From contig NZ_JACCBJ010000001.1 in assembly GCF_013408745.1 (NCBI RefSeq), positions 1,116,001 through 1,180,000 on the forward strand: a DNA stretch of 64,000 nt, in the 5' to 3' direction. Of the stretch, positions 1 to 8,135 are shown piece by piece. The stretch is from Leifsonia soli. Its GTDB lineage: Bacteria > Actinomycetota > Actinomycetes > Actinomycetales > Microbacteriaceae. A program made the position numbers and the translations under genes. Below the pieces are notes generated by a model. It worked only from the letters and a program-made list of their open reading frames with translations, was not told the DNA's origin and ran no database searches. Positions within the stretch are counted from its first letter, which is position 1. Each line of letters starts with the position of its first letter.

Positions 1-1784
1 CGCTCGGCCCAGCGTGCGTGTGCCTCACGTTCCGGGCAGCGGTGGCAGGGGTGGTCCTTCATGCGTTTGCGCAGTGCCGCCAGCTGCCTCTGCCGCTTCT
101 CCCGCTCGCTGTTCGACGCCGACTCGATGCGGGAGCCGGAGCGCTCCAGGTCGGTCAGCTCGCGCCGGATGGCGAAGTACTCGCGGAAGTCGCCGAGGTG
201 GCAGGTCATCGCCTCCTCGTAGCCGGCGAGCGACTGCTCCTGCTGCAGAGCCTTCCGCGCCAGGTCGACCACCGCACGGTCGGCCTGGAACTGGGCGAAC
301 GACGACTCGAGGATCTCGCGGGTGCGGGGCCGCCCGAACTGGTCGATGAGGTTGACGGCCATGTTGTAGGTCGGGCGGAAGCTGGAGTTCAGCGGATAGC
401 TGCGGCGGGAGGCGAGGGACGCGACCGACTGCGGATCGAGGCCGTCCTCCCACTGGATGACGGAGTGGCCCTCGACGTCGATTCCGCGTCGCCCGGCGCG
501 CCCGGTCAGCTGGGTGTACTCCCCCGGCGTGATCGGCACCCGGGCCTCGCCGTTGAACTTCTCCAGCTTCTCCAGCACGACCGTCCGGGCCGGCATGTTG
601 ATCCCGAGCGCCAGCGTCTCGGTCGCGAAGACCACTTTGACGAGCTTCCGGCGGAACAGCTCCTCCACGACCTCCTTGAAGGCGGGAAGAAGACCAGCGT
701 GGTGCGCGGCGACGCCGCGCTCCAGCCCTTCCAGCCACTCCCAGTACCCCAGGACCGCGAGGTCTTCGTCGAGCAGCGTCCGGCACCGGTCCTCGACGAT
801 CTCGCGGATCTCGTCGCGCTCGTGCTTCTCGGTCAGGCGCACCCCGGCCCGGAGCACCTGCCGCACGGCCTGGTCGCAGCCGTTGCGGCTGAAGATGAAG
901 AAGATCGCAGGCAGCAGGTTGCGGTCATCGAGCAAAGCGACGAGGTCCGACCGGCTCATCCGGAAGGAGTCGGGACGGCCGCCCTTCGAGTGGTATCGGC
1001 CGACATCCCGCATCTGCCGGCTGCTGAGCACCCGGCCGCCGTAGCGCGCCATCTGCACGAGCTCCGGATTGACGCGGTTCGTGGTGGCGAGCCCCGACGA
1101 GTCGAACAGGTCGATGAGCTTCGACCGCATCAGGATGTGCTGCTCCAGCGGCACCGGACGCTCCTCCGACACCACGACGTCCGTGTCGCCGCGGACCGCC
1201 TGCAGCCAGTCGCCGAACTCCTCCGCGTTCGACACGGTGGCGCTGAGCGACACCATCCGGACCTCGGACGGCAGGTGGATGATGACCTCCTCCCAGACGG
1301 CGCCGCGGAACCGGTCGGCCAGGTAGTGCACCTCGTCCATCACGACGTAGGCGAGGTCGGTGAGCAGGTCGGAGTCCGCGTAGAGCATGTTGCGGAGCAC
1401 CTCGGTCGTCATGACGACGATGCGCGCGTGGGAGTTGATGTTGGTGTCGCCGGTGAGGAGCCCGACCGACTCCGCGCCGTACGCCTCGACGAACTCCTGG
1501 AACTTCTGGTTCGAGAGCGCCTTCATCGGCGTCGTGTAGAACACCTTGGCGTTGGCCTCGCGCATGGCGAGGAACACGGCGAACTCCGCCACGATCGTCT
1601 TGCCTGCGCCGGTCGGGGCGGCGACGAGAACGCTGCGCCCGCGCTCCAGAGCCCCGCACGCCTCGCGCTGGAACGGGTCGAGGTCGAACCGGAGGCCCTC
1701 GCGGAAGGTCTCGAGCAACGGCTGGCGGGCCCGGTCGCGCGAGGCGGCGAACCGCTCCGCCGGTGAGAGCGTCTGGTCGGTCAC
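1..1784 (-). CDS. helY: HelY-type DEAD/DEAH RNA helicase (partial, C-terminus outside window)
   Basis: This is the N-terminal 594 codons of a Ski2-like superfamily 2 ATP-dependent helicase, presumably acting on RNA. Walker A APTGAGKT is at about residues 56-63, the Walker B box DEVH at 150-153, and LSATVSN (motif III) follows. Further on are TETLALGINMPA (motif V) and QLTGRAGRRGID (motif VI). GTG at 1784 is chosen because the protein begins VTDQTLSPAERF. A TAGGCT hexamer at 1796-1791, 6 nt before GTG, could be a leaderless -10; GGGGGA next to the start is the alternative ribosome-binding explanation. It is the last gene seen of the leftward tat/paf string, 22 bp after tatC, the same order as tatC-helY in mycobacteria. 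Confidence 0.93.
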   Translation of the reverse strand, partial: MTDQTLSPAERFAASRDRARQPLLETFREGLRFDLDPFQREACGALERGRSVLVAAPTGAGKTIVAEFAVFLAMREANAKVFYTTPMKALSNQKFQEFVEAYGAESVGLLTGDTNINSHARIVVMTTEVLRNMLYADSDLLTDLAYVVMDEVHYLADRFRGAVWEEVIIHLPSEVRMVSLSATVSNAEEFGDWLQAVRGDTDVVVSEERPVPLEQHILMRSKLIDLFDSSGLATTNRVNPELVQMARYGGRVLSSRQMRDVGRYHSKGGRPDSFRMSRSDLVALLDDRNLLPAIFFIFSRNGCDQAVRQVLRAGVRLTEKHERDEIREIVEDRCRTLLDEDLAVLGYWEWLEGLERGVAAHHAGLLPAFKEVVEELFRRKLVKVVFATETLALGINMPARTVVLEKLEKFNGEARVPITPGEYTQLTGRAGRRGIDVEGHSVIQWEDGLDPQSVASLASRRSYPLNSSFRPTYNMAVNLIDQFGRPRTREILESSFAQFQADRAVVDLARKALQQEQSLAGYEEAMTCHLGDFREYFAIRRELTDLERSGSRIESASNSEREKRQRQLAALRKRMKDHPCHRCPEREAHARWAE

Positions 1785-1806
1785 TCCCCCAGCCTATGCC
1801 CGTGCG

Positions 1807-2598
1807 TCAGGCGGCGAGCTCGGCCTCGAGCCGCAGCTCCCGCTTCGCGGCACGGCGGTCGTGCAGCCAGGCGACGCCGTAGGCCGCGAAGTACAGCGCG
1901 ACCATCGGGATGGCCAGCAGGAACATCGAGAGCACGTCGGCCGCGGGCGTCGCGATCGCGGTGAACAGCGCGATCAGGATGAGCGCCCACCGCCACGAGG
2001 CGATGATCGACTTCGCGCTGAGCACCCCGACGAAGTTCAGCAGCACCAGGAACACCGGGAGCACGAACGCGATGCCCACGGCGATCACCAGCTTCAGGAT
2101 GAAGTCGAAGTAGGTCTTCGCCTGGATGATCGCGGAGTCGGGCTCCGGCGCGAAGCTCGTCAGCAGGCTCACGATGTGCGGGACCAGCAGCCAGCCCGTC
2201 ACGCCGCCCGCGATGAAGAGCGGGACAGCGGTGAAGAAGAAGCCGAAGCCGTAGCGGAGCTCCTTGCGGGTCATCGCCGGGACGAAGAACGCCCAGATCT
2301 GGTAGAGCCAGACCGGGCTGGAGATGATCGCACCGATGGTTATCGCGACCTGCATCTTGAGGTCGAACGCGCCGGTGATGCTGTCGTAGTTGAGCATGGC
2401 CTCGCGGCCCTGCTGCTTCGCGATGTCCGTGATCGGACCGCGGAGCGCATCCATCACGTAACCGCTGAGGAACCAGCCGATGACGGCGCCGCCGACCAGC
2501 GCCAGAGCGGAACGGAAGAGGCGTTTGCGAAGCTCGATGAAGTGCTCGGCGAGCGTCATCCGTCCTTCGCGGCTCTTGCCTCGCTTCGTGGAGGCCAC
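1807..2598 (-). CDS. tatC: Sec-independent protein translocase TatC
   Basis: TatC, 263 aa, is the polytopic receptor subunit of the twin-arginine translocase, which exports folded proteins carrying RR signal peptides. It opens with a basic tail and the family hallmark MTLAEHFIELRKRLFRS (residues 14-30), a cytosolic region that contacts the signal peptide. About six hydrophobic helices follow, with a short charged C-terminus rich in A, E and R. It starts only 4 bp after tatA ends, so the two are translated from one message. Length is normal for the family. Confidence 0.97.
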   Translation of the reverse strand: MASTKRGKSREGRMTLAEHFIELRKRLFRSALALVGGAVIGWFLSGYVMDALRGPITDIAKQQGREAMLNYDSITGAFDLKMQVAITIGAIISSPVWLYQIWAFFVPAMTRKELRYGFGFFFTAVPLFIAGGVTGWLLVPHIVSLLTSFAPEPDSAIIQAKTYFDFILKLVIAVGIAFVLPVFLVLLNFVGVLSAKSIIASWRWALILIALFTAIATPAADVLSMFLLAIPMVALYFAAYGVAWLHDRRAAKRELRLEAELAA

Positions 2599-2602
2599 CG
2601 GA

Positions 2603-2899
2603 CTAGGACTTCGGGTTCGACTCGGTCGAGGGGTCGACCGGCGTCGGAGCCGGGGTGCTCTGCGCAGCCGTGTTCTGGACCGCCGTGTTCTGGGTGGTCG
2701 TGTTCGTCGGCGTGCCGTCGGTGGCCTGGTCGGACTTGCCGTCCTTGCCGTCCTTCTTCAGCTCGTCGACCTCGCCCTTGAAGATCCGCATCGACTGGCC
2801 GATGCTCTTGGCGAGCGCCGGAAGCTTCGGCGCACCGAAGAGCAGCAGGATCACGGCGAGGATGATGAGCAGATGCCATCCGGTCAGTCCTGCGAACAT
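2603..2899 (-). CDS. tatA: Twin-arginine translocase pore subunit TatA
   Basis: TatA, 98 aa, forms the translocation pore with TatC. One N-terminal transmembrane helix (about residues 4-21, WHLLIILAVILLLFGAPKLP) is followed by the FG hinge and an amphipathic helix (LAKSIGQSMRIFKGEVDEL). The C-terminal third is a low-complexity N/T/Q/P tail with the near-repeat QNTAVQNTAAQ, unusual in length but not in position. It lies 4 bp upstream of tatC and directly follows a small membrane-protein gene; no tatB is present, as is normal in many actinobacteria with a minimal system. Confidence 0.95.
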   Translation of the reverse strand: MFAGLTGWHLLIILAVILLLFGAPKLPALAKSIGQSMRIFKGEVDELKKDGKDGKSDQATDGTPTNTTTQNTAVQNTAAQSTPAPTPVDPSTESNPKS

Positions 2900-2903
2900 G
2901 AGA

Positions 2904-3263
2904 TCAGGTCCTTCTCAAAAGGTGGGCGAAGCGAGCGGGCACCGTCTCCGGGTCCACACTGACGAGTAGTCTACCGCGCCGGACGCGGGCGTCCCTGCGA
3001 GCTTGCCGGGCATAGGCGCGCTCGATGAGGTGCTCCTGCCGCTCCGCACGGAGCTCGTCGGCGTCCGCCAGCACGGCCGGCTCGAAGGTCTCGTGGAGCT
3101 CCTCCGCGCGGCGCGACAGCACCTCCGTCTTCTCCAGGAGGGCGGCGGCTTCGCGGCCGGCGGCGACCAGCTTGCGGAACAGCCACCAGGCGAAGAACGC
3201 GAGCATGCCGAGGAGACCGAGCACGAGCACGGTCCAGATCACCAGCCACGACCACCAGGGCAC
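2904..3263 (-). CDS. Small single-pass membrane protein of unknown function
   Basis: 119 aa. An N-terminal hydrophobic helix (about residues 3-29, rich in W, L and F) is followed by a charged, probably helical or coiled segment rich in E, A and R. The topology suggests a membrane-anchored cytoplasmic helix. I do not recognise a named domain. The position between pafC and tatA, with tatA starting 4 bp after its stop, suggests co-expression with the Tat genes. GTG at 3263 has TAGGCT 6 nt upstream (3275-3270), so it may also have its own leaderless promoter. Confidence 0.8.
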   Translation of the reverse strand: MPWWSWLVIWTVLVLGLLGMLAFFAWWLFRKLVAAGREAAALLEKTEVLSRRAEELHETFEPAVLADADELRAERQEHLIERAYARQARRDARVRRGRLLVSVDPETVPARFAHLLRRT

Positions 3264-3292
3264 GGCCTCAGCCTACCCGCCCCGGCCGGCGG

Positions 3293-4267
3293 TCAGAGGT
3301 AGCGTTCGACGCCCGCACGGGCCCAGCCGGCGACGACCTGGCGCGCCTCGGGCGGGTCGAGGACCGTCAGAACGCCCGACAGCCCGGCGACCAGCCGCTT
3401 GAGGCCGTGGAAGTGCGCGACCCGGACGCTCGTGCGGATGATGCCGTCGCGCTCCTCGCGCACGGCGCCCTCGGGGATGTAGTCCTCGATCAGCGGGATG
3501 GCGGAGGCGGACACCTCGACCGTCACCAGCTGGTCCTCCGGCGTCCCGGTGAACAGCGTCTCGGGGAGCTTCACGTCGCCCGGCCGGTAGGTGATGGCCT
3601 CCTCCGTCGCGACCAGATCGTCGATCCGATCGAGGCGGAACGTGCGGATGGCCGTGCGCAGGTGATCCCAGCCGCGCAGGTACCAGTCCTGGTCGACGGA
3701 CTCGATGCGCAGCGGGTCGACGCGACGCCGTTCGCGTTCACCGCGCGAGCTGAGGTAGTCGAACTCGAGCTGCACGCCCGCGATCACCGCATCCCGGATC
3801 GTGGCGAGTGTCTCGTCGGTCTCGGACCGCGCGACGGCCAGCTGGCTCGGTGCGGCTGATGCACCGCGGGCGAGCTTCGCCATGAGCGAGCCGATGGCGT
3901 CGCGGTCGGCGTTCTCCGGCAGGGCGGTCAGATACTGCAGCCCGGCGATGAGGGCGGCCGCCTCCCGCGCCGAGAAGCGCGGCGAGTCGTCGATCGCGAC
4001 CTGGTGGGTCAGGACGATCTGGTCGTTCTCCTCGAAGTCGTCCCAGGCGATGTCGAACAGATCGCCCGGCTGGTACGCGTTGGTCTCGCCCGGGATGCCG
4101 GAGACCGCGATCAGGCGGACCGCGTCGCGCAGCTGCTCCTGATCGACGCCGAAGTGCTCGGCCGCCTCCGCGACGCTCACGCGATCGCGGTCCATCAGGT
4201 ACGGCACGAGGGCGAGCAGGAAGGCCAGCTTGTCCTGCGCCTGCATCGGCTTCCGGCGCTCAGCCAT
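3293..4267 (-). CDS. pafC: WYL-domain transcriptional regulator PafC
   Basis: PafC, 324 aa, is the partner of PafB in the DNA-damage-responsive PafBC activator. An N-terminal winged helix-turn-helix (LLALVPYLMDRDRVSVAEAAEHFGV region, residues 15-40) is followed by a WYL domain whose diagnostic stretch appears as DQDWYLRGWDH near residue 193. A C-terminal WCX-type extension follows. Its ATG lies inside pafB (8 bp overlap), so the two subunits are translationally coupled. In mycobacteria PafBC controls the RecA-independent mutagenic DNA-damage response; the same role here is inferred. Confidence 0.92.
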   Translation of the reverse strand: MAERRKPMQAQDKLAFLLALVPYLMDRDRVSVAEAAEHFGVDQEQLRDAVRLIAVSGIPGETNAYQPGDLFDIAWDDFEENDQIVLTHQVAIDDSPRFSAREAAALIAGLQYLTALPENADRDAIGSLMAKLARGASAAPSQLAVARSETDETLATIRDAVIAGVQLEFDYLSSRGERERRRVDPLRIESVDQDWYLRGWDHLRTAIRTFRLDRIDDLVATEEAITYRPGDVKLPETLFTGTPEDQLVTVEVSASAIPLIEDYIPEGAVREERDGIIRTSVRVAHFHGLKRLVAGLSGVLTVLDPPEARQVVAGWARAGVERYL

Positions 4268-5336
4268 CGTGCGCCTCCCCCCGCTGTCCCTGTGCGGCGT
4301 CGGCCGGAGCCGTGTGCGCGGCGACCGTCGCCTGGAGCCGCTGCAGCACCTGCTCGCGCAGCTCCGGCGGAGAGAGGACGAGCACCTCCGGCCCGAACGA
4401 CGCCAGCTGGTCGGCGAGGATGTTGATGTCGGAGAAGTTCACGGTGAGCCGGACGGGCTCCCCCTCGGCGCCGACCGGGACGGCGTCGCCGTACCGCTTT
4501 CCGAGGCGGGTGGCCGCATCCGTGCCGGCCGTCACCTCGATCTCGGCGACGTTCGACTCCCAGATGCGCTCGAGCTCCAGGAGCGCCCGCTCGGCGAACG
4601 CCTCGCCGTCGACCCGGTACTGCTCCGGGTCGAACACGCGGGAGGTCAGCCTGACCGGCCCGACGATCCGCGACAGCAGGAAGGTCCGCGAGCCGTTCGC
4701 ATCCTGGTCGATGCCCTGCAGATGCCACCGGCCCTGGTGCTGGACGAGCGACAGCGGCGCGACGGTGCGCTGACGGGAGGCGCTCTCGCCCGGCTTGAGG
4801 TACGGGAACTGGACCATGGCGTGCCGCTCCAGCGCCTGGCTGAGCGGCTCGAAGGCGCTCTCCCGCACGCGCAGCCGCGGCGCGTAGCCGACGACCGGGT
4901 CGTCCGCCTCGACGCCCAGCGAGCGCAGTTTCATGAGCGCGCGCCGGGACTCCCCCGACAGCGACCCCTCGCGCCACACGGCAGCGGCCAGCCCGAGGAG
5001 CGTCAGCTCCTCCGGCGAGAAGCTGACGTCGGCCGGGAGGTCGTATGCCCCTTTGGGAATGCGATAGCGGAGCAGCTGGTTGTTGCCGGACGCCTCGGGG
5101 GCCTCCACCGTCTCCAGCGGGACGCCGAGCTCGCGGATGTCGTCCTTGTCGCGCTCGAACTGCCGCTCCAGGCTGCTGTTGTCGCCGTGCGGCTCATAGC
5201 GCTGGCGATAGCCCTGGACGGTCGACAGGATCTCGCTCTTGGTCAGGCCGTTCTCTGTCGCGAGCAGCGCGAGCACCAGGCTGAACAGACGCTCCTCGAC
5301 CGGGACGCGCGCGGGCGAAGAGGAGGAACGGGACAC
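4260..5336 (-). CDS. pafB: WYL-domain transcriptional regulator PafB
   Basis: PafB, 358 aa, is the first subunit of the PafBC regulator. The N-terminus VEERLFSLVLALLATENGLTKSEI is a winged helix-turn-helix; the WYL domain is seen in VQHQGRWHLQGIDQ, and a WCX-like C-terminal region follows. The start is GTG at 5336. TAGGAT at 5348-5343, 6 nt upstream, makes a likely leaderless promoter, so pafBC can be transcribed apart from the FKBP gene 21 bp upstream. pafA, dop and pup are not adjacent, unlike in mycobacteria. Confidence 0.92.
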   Translation of the reverse strand: MSRSSSSPARVPVEERLFSLVLALLATENGLTKSEILSTVQGYRQRYEPHGDNSSLERQFERDKDDIRELGVPLETVEAPEASGNNQLLRYRIPKGAYDLPADVSFSPEELTLLGLAAAVWREGSLSGESRRALMKLRSLGVEADDPVVGYAPRLRVRESAFEPLSQALERHAMVQFPYLKPGESASRQRTVAPLSLVQHQGRWHLQGIDQDANGSRTFLLSRIVGPVRLTSRVFDPEQYRVDGEAFAERALLELERIWESNVAEIEVTAGTDAATRLGKRYGDAVPVGAEGEPVRLTVNFSDINILADQLASFGPEVLVLSPPELREQVLQRLQATVAAHTAPADAAQGQRGEAHDG

Positions 5337-5357
5337 CCGTCCATCCTAGTCCGCGCG

Positions 5358-6275
5358 CTAGCGGATCCCGAGGATGTCGACCACCCAGGCGGAGGCCGCG
5401 ACCTGTCCCTCTGCGGGGGCCTCGATGACCACCTGCGAGCCGACCTTCTTGCCCACCAGCTCGGCCAGGACCTTCTGCGGAAGGGCCTGGTTCAGCTGGC
5501 TGGCACCGGTGTCGAGCTTCACGAAGTCCGGCGACCCCGACTGCCAGCTCGAGACGATGACGTTCTTGTCTTCCCAGCCCACGGCCGTGTACTGGAGGAT
5601 GGCGAACGAGTCCTTCTTGACCGTCGCTCCCGACCCGGCCTTCAGCTCCTCGCTGCGGACCTTCGTCGGCGCCGAGCCGGAGGACGGGATCGTGATGCCC
5701 GGCTGCCCGGTCGGCGCCAGCACGACGGTCGGGAATCCGGACACCGACGGACGGACGGCGCCGTCGGCCTTCGCCAGGTACGCCTTCAGGATGTCGACCA
5801 CGATCACACCGGAGCTGGTCGCCCCGGTGCCGCCCGCGTCCTTCGGCGAGATGACCACGGCGACGCGCGAACCGACGGGGGCGCACTGGAGGCCCTTGCT
5901 CAGCGCGGCGTTGCCGGAGCCGAGGGCGAGCGGGTAGGTGTCGCCGCTGCCGTAGGACGTCTGCTGCACCTGACCGGTCTTGCCGTCGAGGATCGTGTAC
6001 TGCATCTCGATGACCTGGCCCTTGTGGACCTGCTCACCGGTGCCCTCGGTGATGATGGTGCGCTCGGACTTCGTCGTGTCGAGCGGAGTCGGAACCGTGA
6101 TCTTCGGCTTCGAGCCGATCTTCCCCGTCGCCTCCACGAGTTGGGAGGCCTTGCCGGAGGGCAGAGCGGTCGAGCAGTCGTTGTTCGGGTCGGTCGAGCA
6201 TCCCGTGAGGACAGCGGCCACGAGGCCGACGGCGACCACGACAGCGGACGTTCTTCCGATGGTGACTCTGCGCAC
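5358..6275 (-). CDS. FKBP-type peptidyl-prolyl isomerase lipoprotein
   Basis: 305 aa from GTG 6275, chosen because it gives a clean lipoprotein signal: VRRVTIGR, a hydrophobic core, and the lipobox LTGC with Cys at about residue 26. Two FKBP-like repeats follow, about residues 70-155 and 190-300. The first carries KGQVIEMQYTILDGKTG and GSRVAVVISP; the second carries FAILQYTAVGWEDK and GSQVVIEAP. Residues of the canonical FKBP pocket are poorly kept in the first repeat, so isomerase activity may be weak. An AAAGAGAA ribosome site precedes the start. A TAGCAT -10 at 6318-6313 reuses the TAG stop of trmI. The protein should act outside the membrane as a folding factor. Confidence 0.88.
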   Translation of the reverse strand: MRRVTIGRTSAVVVAVGLVAAVLTGCSTDPNNDCSTALPSGKASQLVEATGKIGSKPKITVPTPLDTTKSERTIITEGTGEQVHKGQVIEMQYTILDGKTGQVQQTSYGSGDTYPLALGSGNAALSKGLQCAPVGSRVAVVISPKDAGGTGATSSGVIVVDILKAYLAKADGAVRPSVSGFPTVVLAPTGQPGITIPSSGSAPTKVRSEELKAGSGATVKKDSFAILQYTAVGWEDKNVIVSSWQSGSPDFVKLDTGASQLNQALPQKVLAELVGKKVGSQVVIEAPAEGQVAASAWVVDILGIR

Positions 6276-6315
6276 GTGTTCTCTTTCGGTCGGGGCGTTG
6301 GAGGGCCAATTCATG

Positions 6316-7326
6316 CTAGCCGACGCCCGGAGCGTCCTCGTCCGCGTCCCGGCCCTTCGCGAGTTCCGCGCTCGTGGCGGCCTCGCGCATCCGCTTGCGG
6401 AGGCTCTTCGGGCTGGACTGCCGCTCGCCGAGGGCGCCGGGGGTCCAGGCCTCGACATCCTCGTCGGAGTAGTCCGACTTGGACGGACGGCGCTTCAGCT
6501 CGGGCAGGACCGTCCCCGGCGCGAGCCGGCGGGCGGTGATGAGGAACCCGGTGTGGGCGATCATGCGGTGGTCGGGACGGACGGCCAGCCCCTCGACGTG
6601 CCAGCCGCGGACCATCGTCTCGTTCGACTGCGGATGCGTGTAGTCGCCGGAGGCGCGGATGGCCTCGGCCACGCGGGACAGCTGGGTCACCGTGGCGACG
6701 TAGCAGATCACGACGCCGCCGGGCTTGAGCGCGGCGGTCACCGCGTCGAGCGTCTCCCACGGCGCCAGCATGTCGAGCACAACGCGGTCCACCGTTCCCG
6801 GCTCGACCGCGGCGGGAAGCGCATCCTGCAGGTCGCCGACGGTCAGCGTCCAGTTGCCGGGATCGCCGCCGAGGAACGTGGCCGCATTGTCGCGAGCGAC
6901 GTCGGCGAACTCCTCGCGGCGCTCGAACGAGAGCAGGCGCCCCTCCGGTCCGATCGCGCGGAGCAGCCAGAGCGAGAGCGCGCCGGAGCCGACACCGGCC
7001 TCCACCACCGTCGCCCCGGGGAAGATGTCCGCCAGCGCCAGGATCTGCGCCGCGTCCTTCGGATAGACGATGGCGGCGCCGCGCGGCATGGACATGACGA
7101 AGTCGGTGAGGAGCGGGCGGAGCGCCAGGTGCTCGACGCCCGCGTTGTTCGTGACGACGGAGCCGTCGGGCAGCCCGATGATGGCGTCGTGCGGCAGGAC
7201 GCCGCGGTGGCTGTGGAAGAGCTTCCCCGGCTCCAGGGTGATGGTGTTCATCCGGCCCTTCGGGCCGGTGAGCTGCACGCGGTCGCCCGCGCGGAACGGT
7301 CCAGAGCTGCGCCGTGTCTCGTTCAT
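6316..7326 (-). CDS. trmI: tRNA (adenine-58-N1)-methyltransferase
   Basis: 336 aa, class I SAM-dependent TrmI, which makes m1A58 in the T-loop of tRNAs. The start ATG 7326 gives MNETRRSSGPFRAGDRVQL; longer in-frame extensions upstream overlap the HAD gene and are rejected. The N-terminal beta domain contains the GPKGRMNTITLEPGKLFHSH region. The Rossmann SAM site is VVEAGVGSGALSLWLLRAIG (about residues 107-126), followed by FERREEFADVARDN. Its ATG overlaps the stop of the HAD gene as ATGA, indicating translational coupling. In proteasome-bearing actinobacteria trmI normally sits beside arc (mpa). Confidence 0.93.
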   Translation of the reverse strand: MNETRRSSGPFRAGDRVQLTGPKGRMNTITLEPGKLFHSHRGVLPHDAIIGLPDGSVVTNNAGVEHLALRPLLTDFVMSMPRGAAIVYPKDAAQILALADIFPGATVVEAGVGSGALSLWLLRAIGPEGRLLSFERREEFADVARDNAATFLGGDPGNWTLTVGDLQDALPAAVEPGTVDRVVLDMLAPWETLDAVTAALKPGGVVICYVATVTQLSRVAEAIRASGDYTHPQSNETMVRGWHVEGLAVRPDHRMIAHTGFLITARRLAPGTVLPELKRRPSKSDYSDEDVEAWTPGALGERQSSPKSLRKRMREAATSAELAKGRDADEDAPGVG

Positions 7327-8048
7327 CGGGTGGCCGCCCCACGGCGGGCGCGGGCGACGGAGAACAGATCGTCCGCGGTGCGTCCGTCGAGCGTCGGCCA
7401 CAGCGTGTGCTCCTCCGATTCGGGCAGCGGCACGATGTGCGGCACTCCGATGGTGGTCGCCCCCGCAGCCACGGCCGAGGCCAGGCCCACCAACGAGTCT
7501 TCGACGGCCACGGTCTGGCGGATGTCCACCCCGAGCAGCTCGGCGGCGCGCAGGTACGGTTCCGGAGCCGGCTTCGGCTCGTCCACCTCGTCGCCGCTCA
7601 CGATCACGTCGAACGCGTCGAACGGCATCTGCGCGACGATCTGCTCCGCCATCCTGCGGACCGACATGGTCACCAGGGCCGTCGGGACGCCGCGCTCGCG
7701 CAGCGCCTCCAGCAGCTCGCGGGCACCCGGGCGCCACGGCACGCCGTCGGCGTCGAGCTTCTGCTGCACGCGGTCGGTCAGCCACTCCACGATCTCGTCC
7801 GGCTCCATCGCCACGCCGCGGGAGCGGAGGATCTCGGCGGAGTTCCAAAGGCCGAGGCCGACGAGCAGCAGACCGTCGTCGTGCGTCCAGGTGCCGCCGA
7901 ACGAGTGCACCAGCTCCACCTCCGACGCCATCCAGTACGGCTCGGTGTCGACGAGGGTGCCATCCATGTCCCACAGCACGGCGGCGGGCACGTCGCCGGA
8001 GCCGGTGTCGGTACGGGTATGTTCGCTGCGGGGGGAAGACGCGGTCAC
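7323..8048 (-). CDS. HAD-superfamily hydrolase (phosphoglycolate/sugar phosphatase-like)
   Basis: 241 aa from GTG 8048. Motif I is DMDGTLVDTEPYW with the nucleophile and acid aspartates, motif II is TALVTMSVRR, motif III is the K in DEPKPAPEPYLRAAE, and motif IV is VAVEDSLVGLASAVAAG. The alpha-helical cap between motifs I and II marks it as subclass I, a small-molecule phosphatase; the substrate cannot be told. TAGACT at 8062-8057 lies 8 nt before GTG, consistent with a leaderless promoter that drives the leftward string. It faces the PAC2 gene across 87 bp. Confidence 0.88.
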   Translation of the reverse strand: MTASSPRSEHTRTDTGSGDVPAAVLWDMDGTLVDTEPYWMASEVELVHSFGGTWTHDDGLLLVGLGLWNSAEILRSRGVAMEPDEIVEWLTDRVQQKLDADGVPWRPGARELLEALRERGVPTALVTMSVRRMAEQIVAQMPFDAFDVIVSGDEVDEPKPAPEPYLRAAELLGVDIRQTVAVEDSLVGLASAVAAGATTIGVPHIVPLPESEEHTLWPTLDGRTADDLFSVARARRGAATR

Positions 8049-8135
8049 AACGGGCAAGTCTATCGGGAGAGCCGCGGGCCTATCCTGGATGGATGGCGCC
8101 CCGACCGGACGCCGGGAAGGACGAGGGACAGCTTC

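Noticed and set aside
2618..2720. Repeated NTTT/QNTA coding repeat at the end of tatA, seen first as a tandem DNA repeat
   Set aside because: It is explained by the low-complexity protein tail in frame with tatA.
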